From a virus, in IMG/VR virus record IMGVR_UViG_3300005541_000007, positions 1 to 64,000 of that record: a stretch of 64,000 nt of DNA. One strand, given 5' to 3'. The translations under genes were made by a program, and so were the position numbers. The first letter of the stretch is position 1. Every line of letters starts with the position of its first letter. The notes beneath the pieces are model-generated. The model was not told the DNA's origin. It did not search any database and saw only the letters and a program-made list of their open reading frames with translations. Positions 23,198-30,164 of this stretch are shown piece after piece.

Positions 23198-23722
23198 ATG
23201 AATTCACCACTATTTTTTAGCACAACTGATCAAACTTTTTATGATGTAACCGCTGCTGGGGTTGTGACTGCAACTGCTTCAGAAACACAGGCGGCGGGTT
23301 GTGTACTTCCTGCTAATACTTTTTCTGTAGCAGGAAGAAATATTAGGATTCGTTATCAAGGTATTCAAACTGCTGTTAATGGAACTGATACTCTTACTGT
23401 AAAAGTTCGGTTTGGTGCTGCCTCTTTAAGTGGTACAGTTATTGTTAATGGCGCGGCTACTACTGGTGCTGTAAATAATGTATTTAGTGGTGATGTATTA
23501 ATTACTGCTCGTGCTGCTGCTGGTGCTGCTGTGGCCTGTGTAGCTGATGCTACCTACAGCGAACTTGCTTTAATTGCCTCTTCTGCATTTAAGAAAGCTA
23601 GAATGGCATCGACTAATTTTGCTACTAATGCACCATTAGTTATTGAAGTTACTCTACAATTTCAATCTGCTTCGGCAGGTAATTCTGCTCAAGTAGATCA
23701 ATTTTCTGTAGAGTTTCTTTAG
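23198..23722 (+). CDS. Virion-like beta protein (174 aa)
   Basis: Same length as its left neighbour and likely an evolutionary relative: the C-terminal regions share T-x(5)-FQSASAGNSAQVDQ-like versus ANAGNSVQARQ wording. Composition is Ala/Thr/Val-rich and the fold is likely a beta-sandwich. Ends in TAG overlapping the convergent methyltransferase gene by four bases. Confidence 0.6.
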   Translation: MNSPLFFSTTDQTFYDVTAAGVVTATASETQAAGCVLPANTFSVAGRNIRIRYQGIQTAVNGTDTLTVKVRFGAASLSGTVIVNGAATTGAVNNVFSGDVLITARAAAGAAVACVADATYSELALIASSAFKKARMASTNFATNAPLVIEVTLQFQSASAGNSAQVDQFSVEFL

Positions 23723-24267
23723 TCATGTTGTTCATCGTACACTGGCGGCAACTTCTCTAATATAACTACAAGGTTATCTACCGAGTTAAGATAGTGTTCT
23801 GTACGCATTTTAATAACATCTTCGGTACGATTCTTAGTTTTACTATCATCATTAAATGTACCTTCTAACTTTGTAATGGCAAAATTAGATTGCATTTGAT
23901 AGTCTTTTCCTGTAAAATCATTAATCTTACGCCATGTAGCATTATACATATTATATGAATTAGGTGTAATTGGAGGCCACTGAATCATTGGGTCTACGTA
24001 TGAAATCTCATTACTCCAATAAGGGGTAATAATAGTTGCTGTACCGCCTAATTTAAGTACACGATAAATTTCATCAAAAAATATAAATCTATCATATGAA
24101 TGTACATAGTGTAAGTAGTTTGCACATAGAATTTCATCTACACTTTCACAATCAAAATCCCACGGGTAGTATTCAACTTCTTCTGTGGATAGGTTGAAAT
24201 ATCCTTCTACATTTGTAGAATCTTTAGTGCCGACATTTAACTTAACTTTATTATATTCTTGTTCCAT
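23719..24267 (-). CDS. SAM-dependent methyltransferase-like protein (182 aa)
   Basis: Reduced class I fold: VKLNVGTKDSTNVEGYFNL replaces the usual LGCG...GLD motif I. It is followed by VEYYPWDFDCESVDEI, NYLHYVHSYDRFIFFDEIYR and LKLGGTATIITPYWS. The glycine-rich SAM loop is degenerate, so activity is less certain than for the paralogues at 19649 and 25605. It has a GGGAGA site upstream and follows the dNMP kinase gene on the same strand. Confidence 0.7.
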   Translation of the reverse strand: MEQEYNKVKLNVGTKDSTNVEGYFNLSTEEVEYYPWDFDCESVDEILCANYLHYVHSYDRFIFFDEIYRVLKLGGTATIITPYWSNEISYVDPMIQWPPITPNSYNMYNATWRKINDFTGKDYQMQSNFAITKLEGTFNDDSKTKNRTEDVIKMRTEHYLNSVDNLVVILEKLPPVYDEQHD

Positions 24268-24268
24268 A

Positions 24269-25021
24269 TTAATTTTCGTCTCCCAAATCTCTTCCGTTAA
24301 TTATACCTTCTGTATCAAAATTTTGAAACATTAGTAAAATATTCTCTTTAAACTCAGTAGTATCATCATTCACTAAGATACAATCCCAATCATCTACACT
24401 CTTTAAATCTAAAGAAGTTTCGCTAGGATGATCCCCAGTCCATCCAATAGAAGGACGAATTACTCTAATAGTCTTACCATCAAGTGATTTAATAGTATCA
24501 TACTCATTGGGAAATCGCATATCACAACAAATTGCATATTTATATTTACCAGATTCTTTTAGTTCATTCATTTTTTTAATAAATTTATTAATCCAATAAT
24601 TATCATCTGATTTTCTGCGATATTCTGTTCCCCAATATTGCATTAACATTCTATAATTTTCTTTTTCTGGATTATCTGTATTAAGAATATCCTTAATTTT
24701 TTGTTTTGCGTCCTCTCTTCCGTAACCTATGTGGTAGAAATGTCGTACACCTAATTTAGAACGGCCCTGTGGGTCAACGTGGGGCCAAGAATACACCATA
24801 TTCCAAATGGCATTGCCTTCTTGCTCCCCAAACATATCAATTAATTTTTCAAGTGCTGTGTATGAGGGCGTATTAACTAAAAATTCCGAAACTTCCTCTT
24901 TTAATCCATCTGCAAAATTACATTGAATAACGTCAGATCGTGTAGCCATGATTGTGTTAGCAATATATGTCTTGCCATTACACTTTTTTCCTGAAATTCC
25001 CAAAATATTAAAACTACTCAT
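24269..25021 (-). CDS. Deoxynucleoside monophosphate kinase-like protein (250 aa)
   Basis: P-loop GISGKKCNGKT (residues about 8-18), CNFADGLKEE, LMQYWGTEYRRKSDDNYWI and CDMRFPNEYD are hallmarks of the phage dNMP kinase family related to T4 gp1, which phosphorylate dNMPs to dNDPs for phage DNA synthesis. Length (about 240 aa) is normal. ATGA overlap (25018-25021) couples it to the 60-aa gene upstream. Presence may also indicate handling of modified nucleotides. Confidence 0.85.
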   Translation of the reverse strand: MSSFNILGISGKKCNGKTYIANTIMATRSDVIQCNFADGLKEEVSEFLVNTPSYTALEKLIDMFGEQEGNAIWNMVYSWPHVDPQGRSKLGVRHFYHIGYGREDAKQKIKDILNTDNPEKENYRMLMQYWGTEYRRKSDDNYWINKFIKKMNELKESGKYKYAICCDMRFPNEYDTIKSLDGKTIRVIRPSIGWTGDHPSETSLDLKSVDDWDCILVNDDTTEFKENILLMFQNFDTEGIINGRDLGDEN

Positions 25022-25200
25022 GATAAATTTACTATTTCTCCTTCTAAATTAACAAAAATTTGTGTAAATGGTCCATAAGGTTGATGTTCTTCTACATTAG
25101 AAATATCACAGGGCAGATATAGTGCATTTTTATTAAAAAATCTAACTTTCATATTTGGTTCAAATTCCTCTAACTTATCTATCAATTCCTTACATGTCAT
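25018..25200 (-). CDS. Small hypothetical protein (60 aa)
   Basis: The product begins MTCKELIDKLEEFEPNMKVR and resembles a widespread family of ~60-90 aa phage/bacterial proteins with an N-terminal helix followed by beta strands (VRFFNKNALYLPCDISNVE). ATG 25200 lies five bases after TATGAT with no ribosome-binding site. Overlaps the kinase gene by ATGA. Confidence 0.65.
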   Translation of the reverse strand: MTCKELIDKLEEFEPNMKVRFFNKNALYLPCDISNVEEHQPYGPFTQIFVNLEGEIVNLS

Positions 25201-25203
25201 GTG

Positions 25204-25212
25204 GTATCATAT
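25204..25212. promoter_or_regulatory. Shared, overlapping divergent -10 elements
   Basis: GTATCATA supplies TATCAT on the plus strand (25205-25210, six bases before ATG 25217) and TATGAT on the minus strand (25211-25206, five bases before ATG 25200). The two start codons are only 16 bases apart, so both mRNAs would be leaderless and could not both be bound by polymerase at once. The same arrangement core, GGTATCATA, recurs at 27767-27775. Confidence 0.55.
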
Positions 25213-25216
25213 CCCT

Positions 25217-25618
25217 ATGGTTGATGAATCTATTATTCCTTTTCATTATGCTGATGAAATTTATCATATTCAAATTCTTAAAATTCTAATTCGTACTCGT
25301 GGTATTACTGTTACTTTTGATTCAAATCCTACTCTAGTTTGGAAATATATTCCTGGTTCCTATAAAACTAATAAACGACGAAGCGATCATACTTATAGAA
25401 TTCTTCAGGTAAATACACAAGAAGAACTCATAACTTTCTTAAAGTCACTAAAAACTAAACAAATTAATAAAGAAGTAGATTTTGACATTAATTCTCCTTT
25501 AATTGAATATAATAGTGTAACAAAGCGTATTATGCGTATTCATAAACATATTGAACCACCTAAGTTTTTAAAATTTCCTAAACAATATATACTAGAAACC
25601 TGCACTATGGAATTTTAA
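25217..25618 (+). CDS. Hypothetical protein (133 aa)
   Basis: Start taken at ATG 25217, seven bases after TATCAT; an in-frame ATG at 25199 would lie upstream of the predicted start site. The protein is basic and mixed alpha/beta, with a KTNKRRSDHTY patch. No family is recognised. It is a lone plus-strand gene between two minus-strand methyltransferase units, and its end overlaps the convergent gene by 14 bases. Confidence 0.6.
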   Translation: MVDESIIPFHYADEIYHIQILKILIRTRGITVTFDSNPTLVWKYIPGSYKTNKRRSDHTYRILQVNTQEELITFLKSLKTKQINKEVDFDINSPLIEYNSVTKRIMRIHKHIEPPKFLKFPKQYILETCTMEF

Positions 25619-26138
25619 TAAGTGTAGCCACAATATCAGAAAAAGTATTTAAATGATGTTTAGCAAATGAGTGCATTTCTTCTTTTCCTCTATTAAGTTC
25701 TGAGTAATTATCTGAAATCATAGCTTTTACATCTACTTCAAAATTACATTTCAAATCATAAACTCCAAATGTAAGTTTATTTTGTTCTCGCCAATCTCTT
25801 ACAAAATAAGCATAACTATTACCAGTTATAGCTGGAAATGCATGGCTGAAATCCTGGATAGATCTTTCACTGTTCCAAGCAGGGGTAGTGAAGGTTGCCT
25901 TTCCTCCCATTTCTAAAATACGCCATACTTCATCCATGAACTTACCACGTAGTTTACCTTCAATATGTTCAAATACGTGACAACAAATAATTTCTTCTAC
26001 AGAATTATCTTCAAAAGGCCAAGGAAATTGTTCTAGATCATGTACAACATCTGTAACACCGGGAAGGTCAACAATATCTACTCCAATAAATCCTTCTGGT
26101 TTAGATGGACCCGATCCTAACTCAACGCGTAATCCCAT
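25605..26138 (-). CDS. SAM-dependent methyltransferase-like protein (177 aa)
   Basis: Class I methyltransferase: VELGSGPSKPEGFIGVDIVD (motif I), VHDLEQFPWPFEDNSVEEI, CHVFEHIEGKLRGKFMDEVW, LEMGGKATFTTPAW, and a C-terminal DLKCNFEVDV shared with the 19649 paralogue. Intact GSG loop and acidic motif suggest activity. It is driven by a TTGACA-18-TATAAT promoter with the start codon eight bases past the -10. Substrate unknown; the paralogues suggest roles on glycans or virion components. Confidence 0.82.
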   Translation of the reverse strand: MGLRVELGSGPSKPEGFIGVDIVDLPGVTDVVHDLEQFPWPFEDNSVEEIICCHVFEHIEGKLRGKFMDEVWRILEMGGKATFTTPAWNSERSIQDFSHAFPAITGNSYAYFVRDWREQNKLTFGVYDLKCNFEVDVKAMISDNYSELNRGKEEMHSFAKHHLNTFSDIVATLIKIP

Positions 26139-26146
26139 GAAACTGT

Positions 26147-26176
26147 ATTATACCTTGTAGTATGTTGATTTGTCAA
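26147..26176 (-). promoter_or_regulatory. Promoter for the 26138 methyltransferase
   Basis: Minus strand TTGACA (26176-26171), 18 bases ending CAAGG, TATAAT (26152-26147), eight bases, ATG 26138. Near-leaderless geometry with a consensus -35. Confidence 0.75.
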
Positions 26177-26177
26177 T

Positions 26178-26204
26178 GGCGCTGATTAATATTGGCTCAG
26201 CGCC
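26178..26204. repeat. Intergenic hairpin GGCGCTGA/TCAGCGCC
   Basis: An 8-bp GC-rich stem with an 11-base AT-rich loop, next to the -35 of the methyltransferase promoter. The 26139-26379 gap also holds a second small hairpin (CCCTTAC/GTAGGGG near 26221). It is GC-richer than its surroundings, with no gene. Could be a regulator site, terminator or part of an unassigned RNA. Confidence 0.5.
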
Positions 26205-26379
26205 GGAAGCCTCTTTGAATCCCTTACTTTAAGTAGGGGACACCCTAAAGTTGTACTATTTCTCATGTGTCAAACGATGTAGTTATAGGGTATTGGTTGT
26301 GGAAGTTTATCTTAGATTAGCTATTTCCAAGATGGTCCCGGCGCTTTCTCCCACATCAGCGTTTCCGGCAATGTCGTTT

Positions 26380-26631
26380 TTAGGCGGGCGGTGTACTTTG
26401 CGTAACTAGTCCATCGCTAGTAGTCTTCAAAGTATTAACTGCCGTTTCTAGTGCAGTTGCAGACGCAAGAGCCGCAGTAAGGTCTGTGGGGCCTCCCGCT
26501 GACTCAAGTGCCTGAATCTTGGCAAGGAGTGCTGTAACGTTCGTTACAACTGAGGTAATGTCTGAAACTACTGCATTAACTGCTGTAGTAATATTTCCGA
26601 GTGCGGTGTTAAGGTCGTCCAATTGTGCCAT
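26380..26631 (-). CDS. Small helical phage protein (83 aa)
   Basis: Start at ATG 26631 (MAQLDDLNTALGNITTAVNA...), which gives the common phage type of small Ala/Thr/Val-rich coiled-coil protein; the frame also extends upstream to ATG 26715 through a basic stretch. Heptad-like spacing over residues 3-45 suggests trimeric or tetrameric coiled coil. Such proteins often sit near lysis or tail genes with unknown function. Confidence 0.55.
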   Translation of the reverse strand: MAQLDDLNTALGNITTAVNAVVSDITSVVTNVTALLAKIQALESAGGPTDLTAALASATALETAVNTLKTTSDGLVTQSTPPA

Positions 26632-26736
26632 TATAAGTTTTTTATTTTCCTTTGCTAGTATTTCTAAGAACCATGCTCTGATTCTAATTCGTATCTTTAA
26701 GAGAGTATGTCTCATAAATTGTCATTTTAAAAAAGT

Positions 26737-26801
26737 TTTTAAGGTTGGATTTACAGTCACTTTGTCGTGGTACCCGAGATTTAGACCTACCAACCTTAAA
26801 A
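26737..26801 (-). terminator. Long hairpin, probable minus-strand terminator
   Basis: TTTTAAGGTTGG (26737-26748) pairs perfectly with CCAACCTTAAAA (26790-26801), a 12-bp stem. On the minus strand the stem is followed by a CTTTTTT tract, just downstream of the outer-membrane protein gene, so it fits a terminator for that transcript. The 41-nt loop is large and may hold inner pairing. Confidence 0.55.
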
Positions 26802-26851
26802 TTTTGGGATTACGTTGAGCACGAGTCTACGCCCCCAACCACCAAATCTAA

Positions 26852-27289
26852 TTAGAATTGAAGACTAATACCGCCAATAGCCCCAAATCCAAACGTACCC
26901 TTTTGTCCACCACCACTACCAGCAAATGCCATAGTAGCGACAATCGGGCCAGCGGACGTATTCGCAATATGCCAAGAATGTCCTAAAGAAATTCCTGCTA
27001 CTGCTGTCTTATACTTATCATCATACCCGGCAAATCCAGAAAGATCAAGTGAAATCTTAGAATACTTTCCTAGAAAACTAATCGTAGTCCACTTATTTGC
27101 AATAACTTCTGCAAAAGAATTTGCCTTGAAGTTAAAATAGCCAAGTCCTGACCACGTACTTCCTGGTGCGGGTGCAACCACTACAGTTTGATTAGTATTT
27201 GAATTTAGCGGCTGTGCAACTGACGTATCAGCAATTGCAGTTGAAAAAATAGCTGTTGAAGCTAGAAGTGTAATGAGTGTTTTGTTCAT
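26852..27289 (-). CDS. Phage-encoded outer-membrane beta-barrel-like protein (145 aa)
   Basis: The N-terminus MNKTLITLLASTAIFSTAIA is a Sec signal peptide, with likely cleavage after an Ala near residues 20-25. The mature part has alternating polar/hydrophobic strands (TISFLGKYSKISLDLSGFAG, TAVAGISLGHSW) with Gly-rich turns and ends GGISLQF. A C-terminal Phe after alternating hydrophobics is the usual signal for BAM-dependent outer-membrane insertion. The size fits an 8-strand barrel. A TATTAT -10 lies 10 bases before ATG 27289. Possible roles are receptor masking (superinfection exclusion) or envelope modification. It follows holin-like genes on the same strand. Confidence 0.65.
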   Translation of the reverse strand: MNKTLITLLASTAIFSTAIADTSVAQPLNSNTNQTVVVAPAPGSTWSGLGYFNFKANSFAEVIANKWTTISFLGKYSKISLDLSGFAGYDDKYKTAVAGISLGHSWHIANTSAGPIVATMAFAGSGGGQKGTFGFGAIGGISLQF

Positions 27290-27307
27290 GTGTTTATTTA
27301 TAATACC

Positions 27308-27514
27308 TTAAAAAGTCCAATTTGGTACAACAATATCAATCGCATACCATCCCGAAGAAACAATAACCTTTGTCCCATCTGATAAGTTAAGTCTGTGTGT
27401 TCCACTAGGTCTAACGCAAATTTCATTCACATTTTGATAAGTAATATCTCTATCTGCAAATTTATAAGTTCTAGATTGTTCTTCAACCGTTGTAAAAACT
27501 AAATCTTCAGTCAT
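27308..27514 (-). CDS. Hypothetical protein (68 aa)
   Basis: ATG 27514 overlaps the holin-like gene's stop as TAATG, so the two are coupled. The protein is beta-rich and compact (VCVRPSGTHRLNLSDGTKVI-like wording around residues 33-51), with no motif recognised. By position it might be part of a lysis or envelope unit. Confidence 0.6.
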   Translation of the reverse strand: MTEDLVFTTVEEQSRTYKFADRDITYQNVNEICVRPSGTHRLNLSDGTKVIVSSGWYAIDIVVPNWTF

Positions 27515-27720
27515 TATGAAATTGCTGTCTCCGTTTTAAATAATCGCAAAAGCAAATTAGTGACTGCTAATGCTCCAGCGAAAAATGCTAGAATGTGCGG
27601 ATTTGATTGAATCCAAACATCATTTGTAAAATACTGCTCTGCTCCAACCGCGAGTGTTAGAGCGTTGACCCAAACTGTAGTACTCTGATACCAAGGCTTA
27701 CTTGCTGTTACTGATCCCAT
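27514..27720 (-). CDS. Holin-like membrane protein (68 aa)
   Basis: The sequence MGSVTASKPWYQSTTVWVNA opens a pattern (KPWYQS-TVWVN) common in small phage holin-type proteins. Two hydrophobic stretches follow: residues about 17-28 with flanking aromatics, and 44-60 (ILAFFAGALAVTNLLLRLF). It has a charged C-terminus. An AGGAGA site lies 11 bases before ATG 27720. Assignment as holin rests on topology and wording; no endolysin is seen nearby. Confidence 0.55.
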   Translation of the reverse strand: MGSVTASKPWYQSTTVWVNALTLAVGAEQYFTNDVWIQSNPHILAFFAGALAVTNLLLRLFKTETAIS

Positions 27721-27768
27721 AAAAAGTTTTTATCTCCTGAAACCTATCTATTTGCAGGTTCAGTTAGG

Positions 27769-27774
27769 TATCAT
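27769..27774 (+). promoter_or_regulatory. -10 element for the 27782 gene
   Basis: TTAGG-TATCAT, seven bases, ATG 27782. The overlapping TATGAT on the opposite strand can serve the holin-like gene, giving a second divergent pair like that at 25204-25212. Confidence 0.5.
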
Positions 27775-27781
27775 ACAACAT

Positions 27782-28408
27782 ATGGACACCGAAAGTCAAG
27801 GGGTAGACGAAAAAACTTTTTCAACTGCTCTGCACCGTACCTTTTTTAACGTCTCTAAGCCGTATGCTTATTTGTATATAGAAATTACTCCTTGTCAACG
27901 TTGGGATATAACTCCAACTTGTATGTATTTTTCTATTCAATGCTTAGATGAAGATTATCAAGAAGTTGCTTTAATTTGTAGAAAAGTAATGAATTTTAGA
28001 GATTGGGATGAAATTAATGCAGTAATTAAACAAATGGATGAATGTATTGATATTTTAGATGTAAAATACTACAATAAACCTTTACAACAACCATCAAAAG
28101 GCGTAATTTATTGTATTAATGATTTTATTTCTTATTTAGTTGTAACGAAACAAATTAGATGTTTAAATCTTTATCAACAGAAAATTCTTAGACCAAAACT
28201 TTATTCTAATTTTATAGCAAGAAAACTTCCAATTCAAATTATATTGGGAGATTATCAAGATAAAAAACCGTTCTATGATATATTTCTAAAGAGTAATTAT
28301 AAACTCCATAAGAAATCCTGTCCTACTTATGAACAGATGGATGTTTATTTTACAGAATTTTTAAGAAAACAAAAAGCAATTAGAAATCAAGAAGAATATT
28401 ATGAGTAA
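27782..28408 (+). CDS. Hypothetical protein (208 aa)
   Basis: Start at ATG 27782, seven bases after TATCAT; upstream in-frame starts would precede the predicted transcript. The protein is mixed alpha/beta, with an aromatic and Cys-containing N-terminal half and a basic C-terminus (RKQKAIRNQEEYYE). No motif is recognised. Its end overlaps the next ATG by eight bases, making a two-gene unit. Confidence 0.65.
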   Translation: MDTESQGVDEKTFSTALHRTFFNVSKPYAYLYIEITPCQRWDITPTCMYFSIQCLDEDYQEVALICRKVMNFRDWDEINAVIKQMDECIDILDVKYYNKPLQQPSKGVIYCINDFISYLVVTKQIRCLNLYQQKILRPKLYSNFIARKLPIQIILGDYQDKKPFYDIFLKSNYKLHKKSCPTYEQMDVYFTEFLRKQKAIRNQEEYYE

Positions 28409-28742
28409 ATTAATTAAACCAGAACCAAAACAAGAATTTGATGATTTAGAAGAATTACGTAGGCAAATCGCTAATGAAGAATTAGCTACTGCTTATGACA
28501 GAGAAAAACATATTAATGAAATTAAATCTAAAATTACTAAAGATTTAAATGATGAAGTTCCTGTAAAACTTACCGATGAAATTTGTGAATTAGGATTATT
28601 ATCTTGGTTTAGAGAAATTACTACAAAGTATGAAAATGCTAGACGATTAAAAGCATTGTGGGAAAAAGCTAATGAAGAGAATGAATCAGAAATTTCTAGA
28701 AGTTTTGGAATAAATGATTGTGATTTTAGATTATCGTTCTAA
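28401..28742 (+). CDS. Hypothetical helical protein (113 aa)
   Basis: A charged, largely helical protein (MSKLIKPEPKQEFDDLEELR...) with coiled-coil-like heptads up to about residue 60 and a GLLSWF patch near residue 65. It overlaps the preceding gene by eight bases and the convergent coiled-coil membrane gene by 12. The position just before the noncoding hub gives no functional hint. Confidence 0.65.
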   Translation: MSKLIKPEPKQEFDDLEELRRQIANEELATAYDREKHINEIKSKITKDLNDEVPVKLTDEICELGLLSWFREITTKYENARRLKALWEKANEENESEISRSFGINDCDFRLSF

Positions 28743-29045
28743 ATAAATCTTATCATAAATCTTTTGAAGCATTTCTTTCATATCATGTAAATCCGATTGA
28801 AAAGTTGAACTTCTAGTTTCTAAAATTGATAATCTTAAAGATTGTGCTTCAATTAAAGTTTTATGTTGAACATCGGTAGCTAATAACTCTATTGTTTTTG
28901 AAGATAGCGATTTTACGTCATTTGTTAGTGAAGCGGCTTTCCAAATTAAACCTACAACTAATCCTACACTGGTAATACAAACACCAATAATTGTAAATAA
29001 ATAATCTCCCAACTGCAATGTATTAGGAACTTGTGCTAGGAGCAT
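28731..29045 (-). CDS. Membrane-anchored coiled-coil protein (104 aa)
   Basis: An N-terminal hydrophobic span (residues about 16-35, FTIIGVCITSVGLVVGLIWK) is followed by a long polar helical region with heptads (LTNDVKSLSSKTIELLATDV...), as in hemolysin XhlA-like or spanin-like lysis accessory proteins. ATG 29045 lies six bases after TATAAT, with no ribosome-binding site. Together with 27514-27720 it could form a lysis pair, which is inference. Confidence 0.6.
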   Translation of the reverse strand: MLLAQVPNTLQLGDYLFTIIGVCITSVGLVVGLIWKAASLTNDVKSLSSKTIELLATDVQHKTLIEAQSLRLSILETRSSTFQSDLHDMKEMLQKIYDKIYLER

Positions 29046-29659
29046 TCATTTATTATACTCAAAGTAATTCTACGAATATAAAAAGTTCTTTTTGCAATAT
29101 TTTTGCGCTGCGGCGTCTGTATACCCTTGTTCTGTCTACTTAGCATTACTAGCAAGTTCTTTCCCTTTGAATTGAATATTTTTGTTCTGTAAAGTATTTT
29201 AACCCGATTTTTACAAGATAAGTTAATTTTAGTTTATAAAATTTTTAAAATTATGTTTTCTTCTGTTTAGCTCGTGTACAGCACTTTTCTTAGATTTTTC
29301 TAAGGTTTATAAGATTTTTTTATAAAAGCTTGACAAATGATTGTCTACTATGCTACACACGCGCATGTCGTGACTATAGGACTCTAAAGAGAAATGATAT
29401 TATTTATATAAAACTTCACTTCGTTCAGTTTTATAATATTATTCTTCGCTTTGCTCAGAATAATATGTTATTCTTAGCTTTGTTTAATTTTGTTTAGCTT
29501 TGAAAAGCTTTATTTAGCTTTGAAAAGCAAAAATAACATAGGAAGCTAAATTTTTTATAGATGGTTTAAAAAATTATGAAGGATTTAAAAAGTTTTATAT
29601 AGTAAAAATAATATAGAAGATTTATTTAAAGTAACGATGGTAAAATTTTCTGAGAGGGC
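29046..29659. other. AT-rich noncoding hub between divergent genes
   Basis: A 614-bp gap with divergent genes on both sides. It contains T-rich hairpins (CTTAGA-ttt-TCTAAG near 29290 and TTATAA/TTATAA nearby), a TTGACA at 29330 next to the 12-mer TTGTCTACTATG (29341-29352, also at 1941), and the stem-loop array at 29407-29539. No ORF is convincing. Candidate roles are replication origin, promoter hub or transcription barrier. Confidence 0.6.
29407..29539. repeat. Tandem array of perfect stem-loops
   Basis: Stem 1: TATAAAACT (29407-29415) with AGTTTTATA (29427-29435). Stem 2, immediately adjacent: ATATTATTCT (29436-29445) with AGAATAATAT (29457-29466). Both have 11-base loops of matching pattern, TCACTTCGTTC and TCGCTTTGCTC. 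Stem 3: ATGTTATT (29465-29472) with AATAACAT (29532-29539) encloses four copies of an AGCTTTG motif. Stems differ in sequence while loops are conserved, which suggests the loops are recognised. Confidence 0.7.
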
Positions 29660-29688
29660 TTGACTTTTCAGCCGGGGTGTGGTATAGT
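29660..29688 (+). promoter_or_regulatory. Sigma70-type promoter
   Basis: TTGACT (29660-29665), 17 bases ending GGTGTGG, TATAGT (29683-29688). The last 12 bases match the 10128-10156 promoter exactly. It reads into the 29.7-33.6 kb gene run. Confidence 0.85.
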
Positions 29689-29723
29689 GTCTCCAATGCA
29701 CTACTTCAATGGACGGGAAGCTT

Positions 29724-30152
29724 ATGACAACTGAACAACTGTTTAAAAAATTACTTGACCTTGGGTATGAGGAAGAACGCGTAGACTCTGGAGTGTGGTC
29801 GTATAATTCACCCGATTGTCCAGAACTAAACGGTTCATTTGAGGTTTATCTTTGTGTAAAATTAGAAAACGGGAAATTAGATCAATCTCTAAGCGTCTAT
29901 TTCAATTCAAATAATGAAACAATTCAAAATTCTAGGGTTCCTGAATCAAATGAAGAATCGGTTACACCCGATGAAATTTGGAATTTTATTGAAAATTTTC
30001 AATCTAAAAAAGTAATATTTAATGAATATTTAGTATCATGTAAAATAAATGCACCATATGATATTACTGTAGATCAAATTAAAAATACTATTTTTGGGGG
30101 ATATTATGTTAAAAAATTTAATCCTTATGATATTGCCATTGTATCTGTGTAA
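29724..30152 (+). CDS. Hypothetical protein (142 aa)
   Basis: I favour ATG 29724 (MTTEQLFKKLLDLGYEEERV...), which has GGGAAG just upstream; ATG 29709 is in frame and would add five residues. A 12-codon ORF from ATG 29696, exactly at the predicted transcript start, overlaps this start and could be a leader peptide. The protein is acidic and alpha/beta, with no recognised motif. It is the first gene after the strong promoter. Confidence 0.65.
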   Translation: MTTEQLFKKLLDLGYEEERVDSGVWSYNSPDCPELNGSFEVYLCVKLENGKLDQSLSVYFNSNNETIQNSRVPESNEESVTPDEIWNFIENFQSKKVIFNEYLVSCKINAPYDITVDQIKNTIFGGYYVKKFNPYDIAIVSV

Positions 30153-30164
30153 TAAACTACATAA

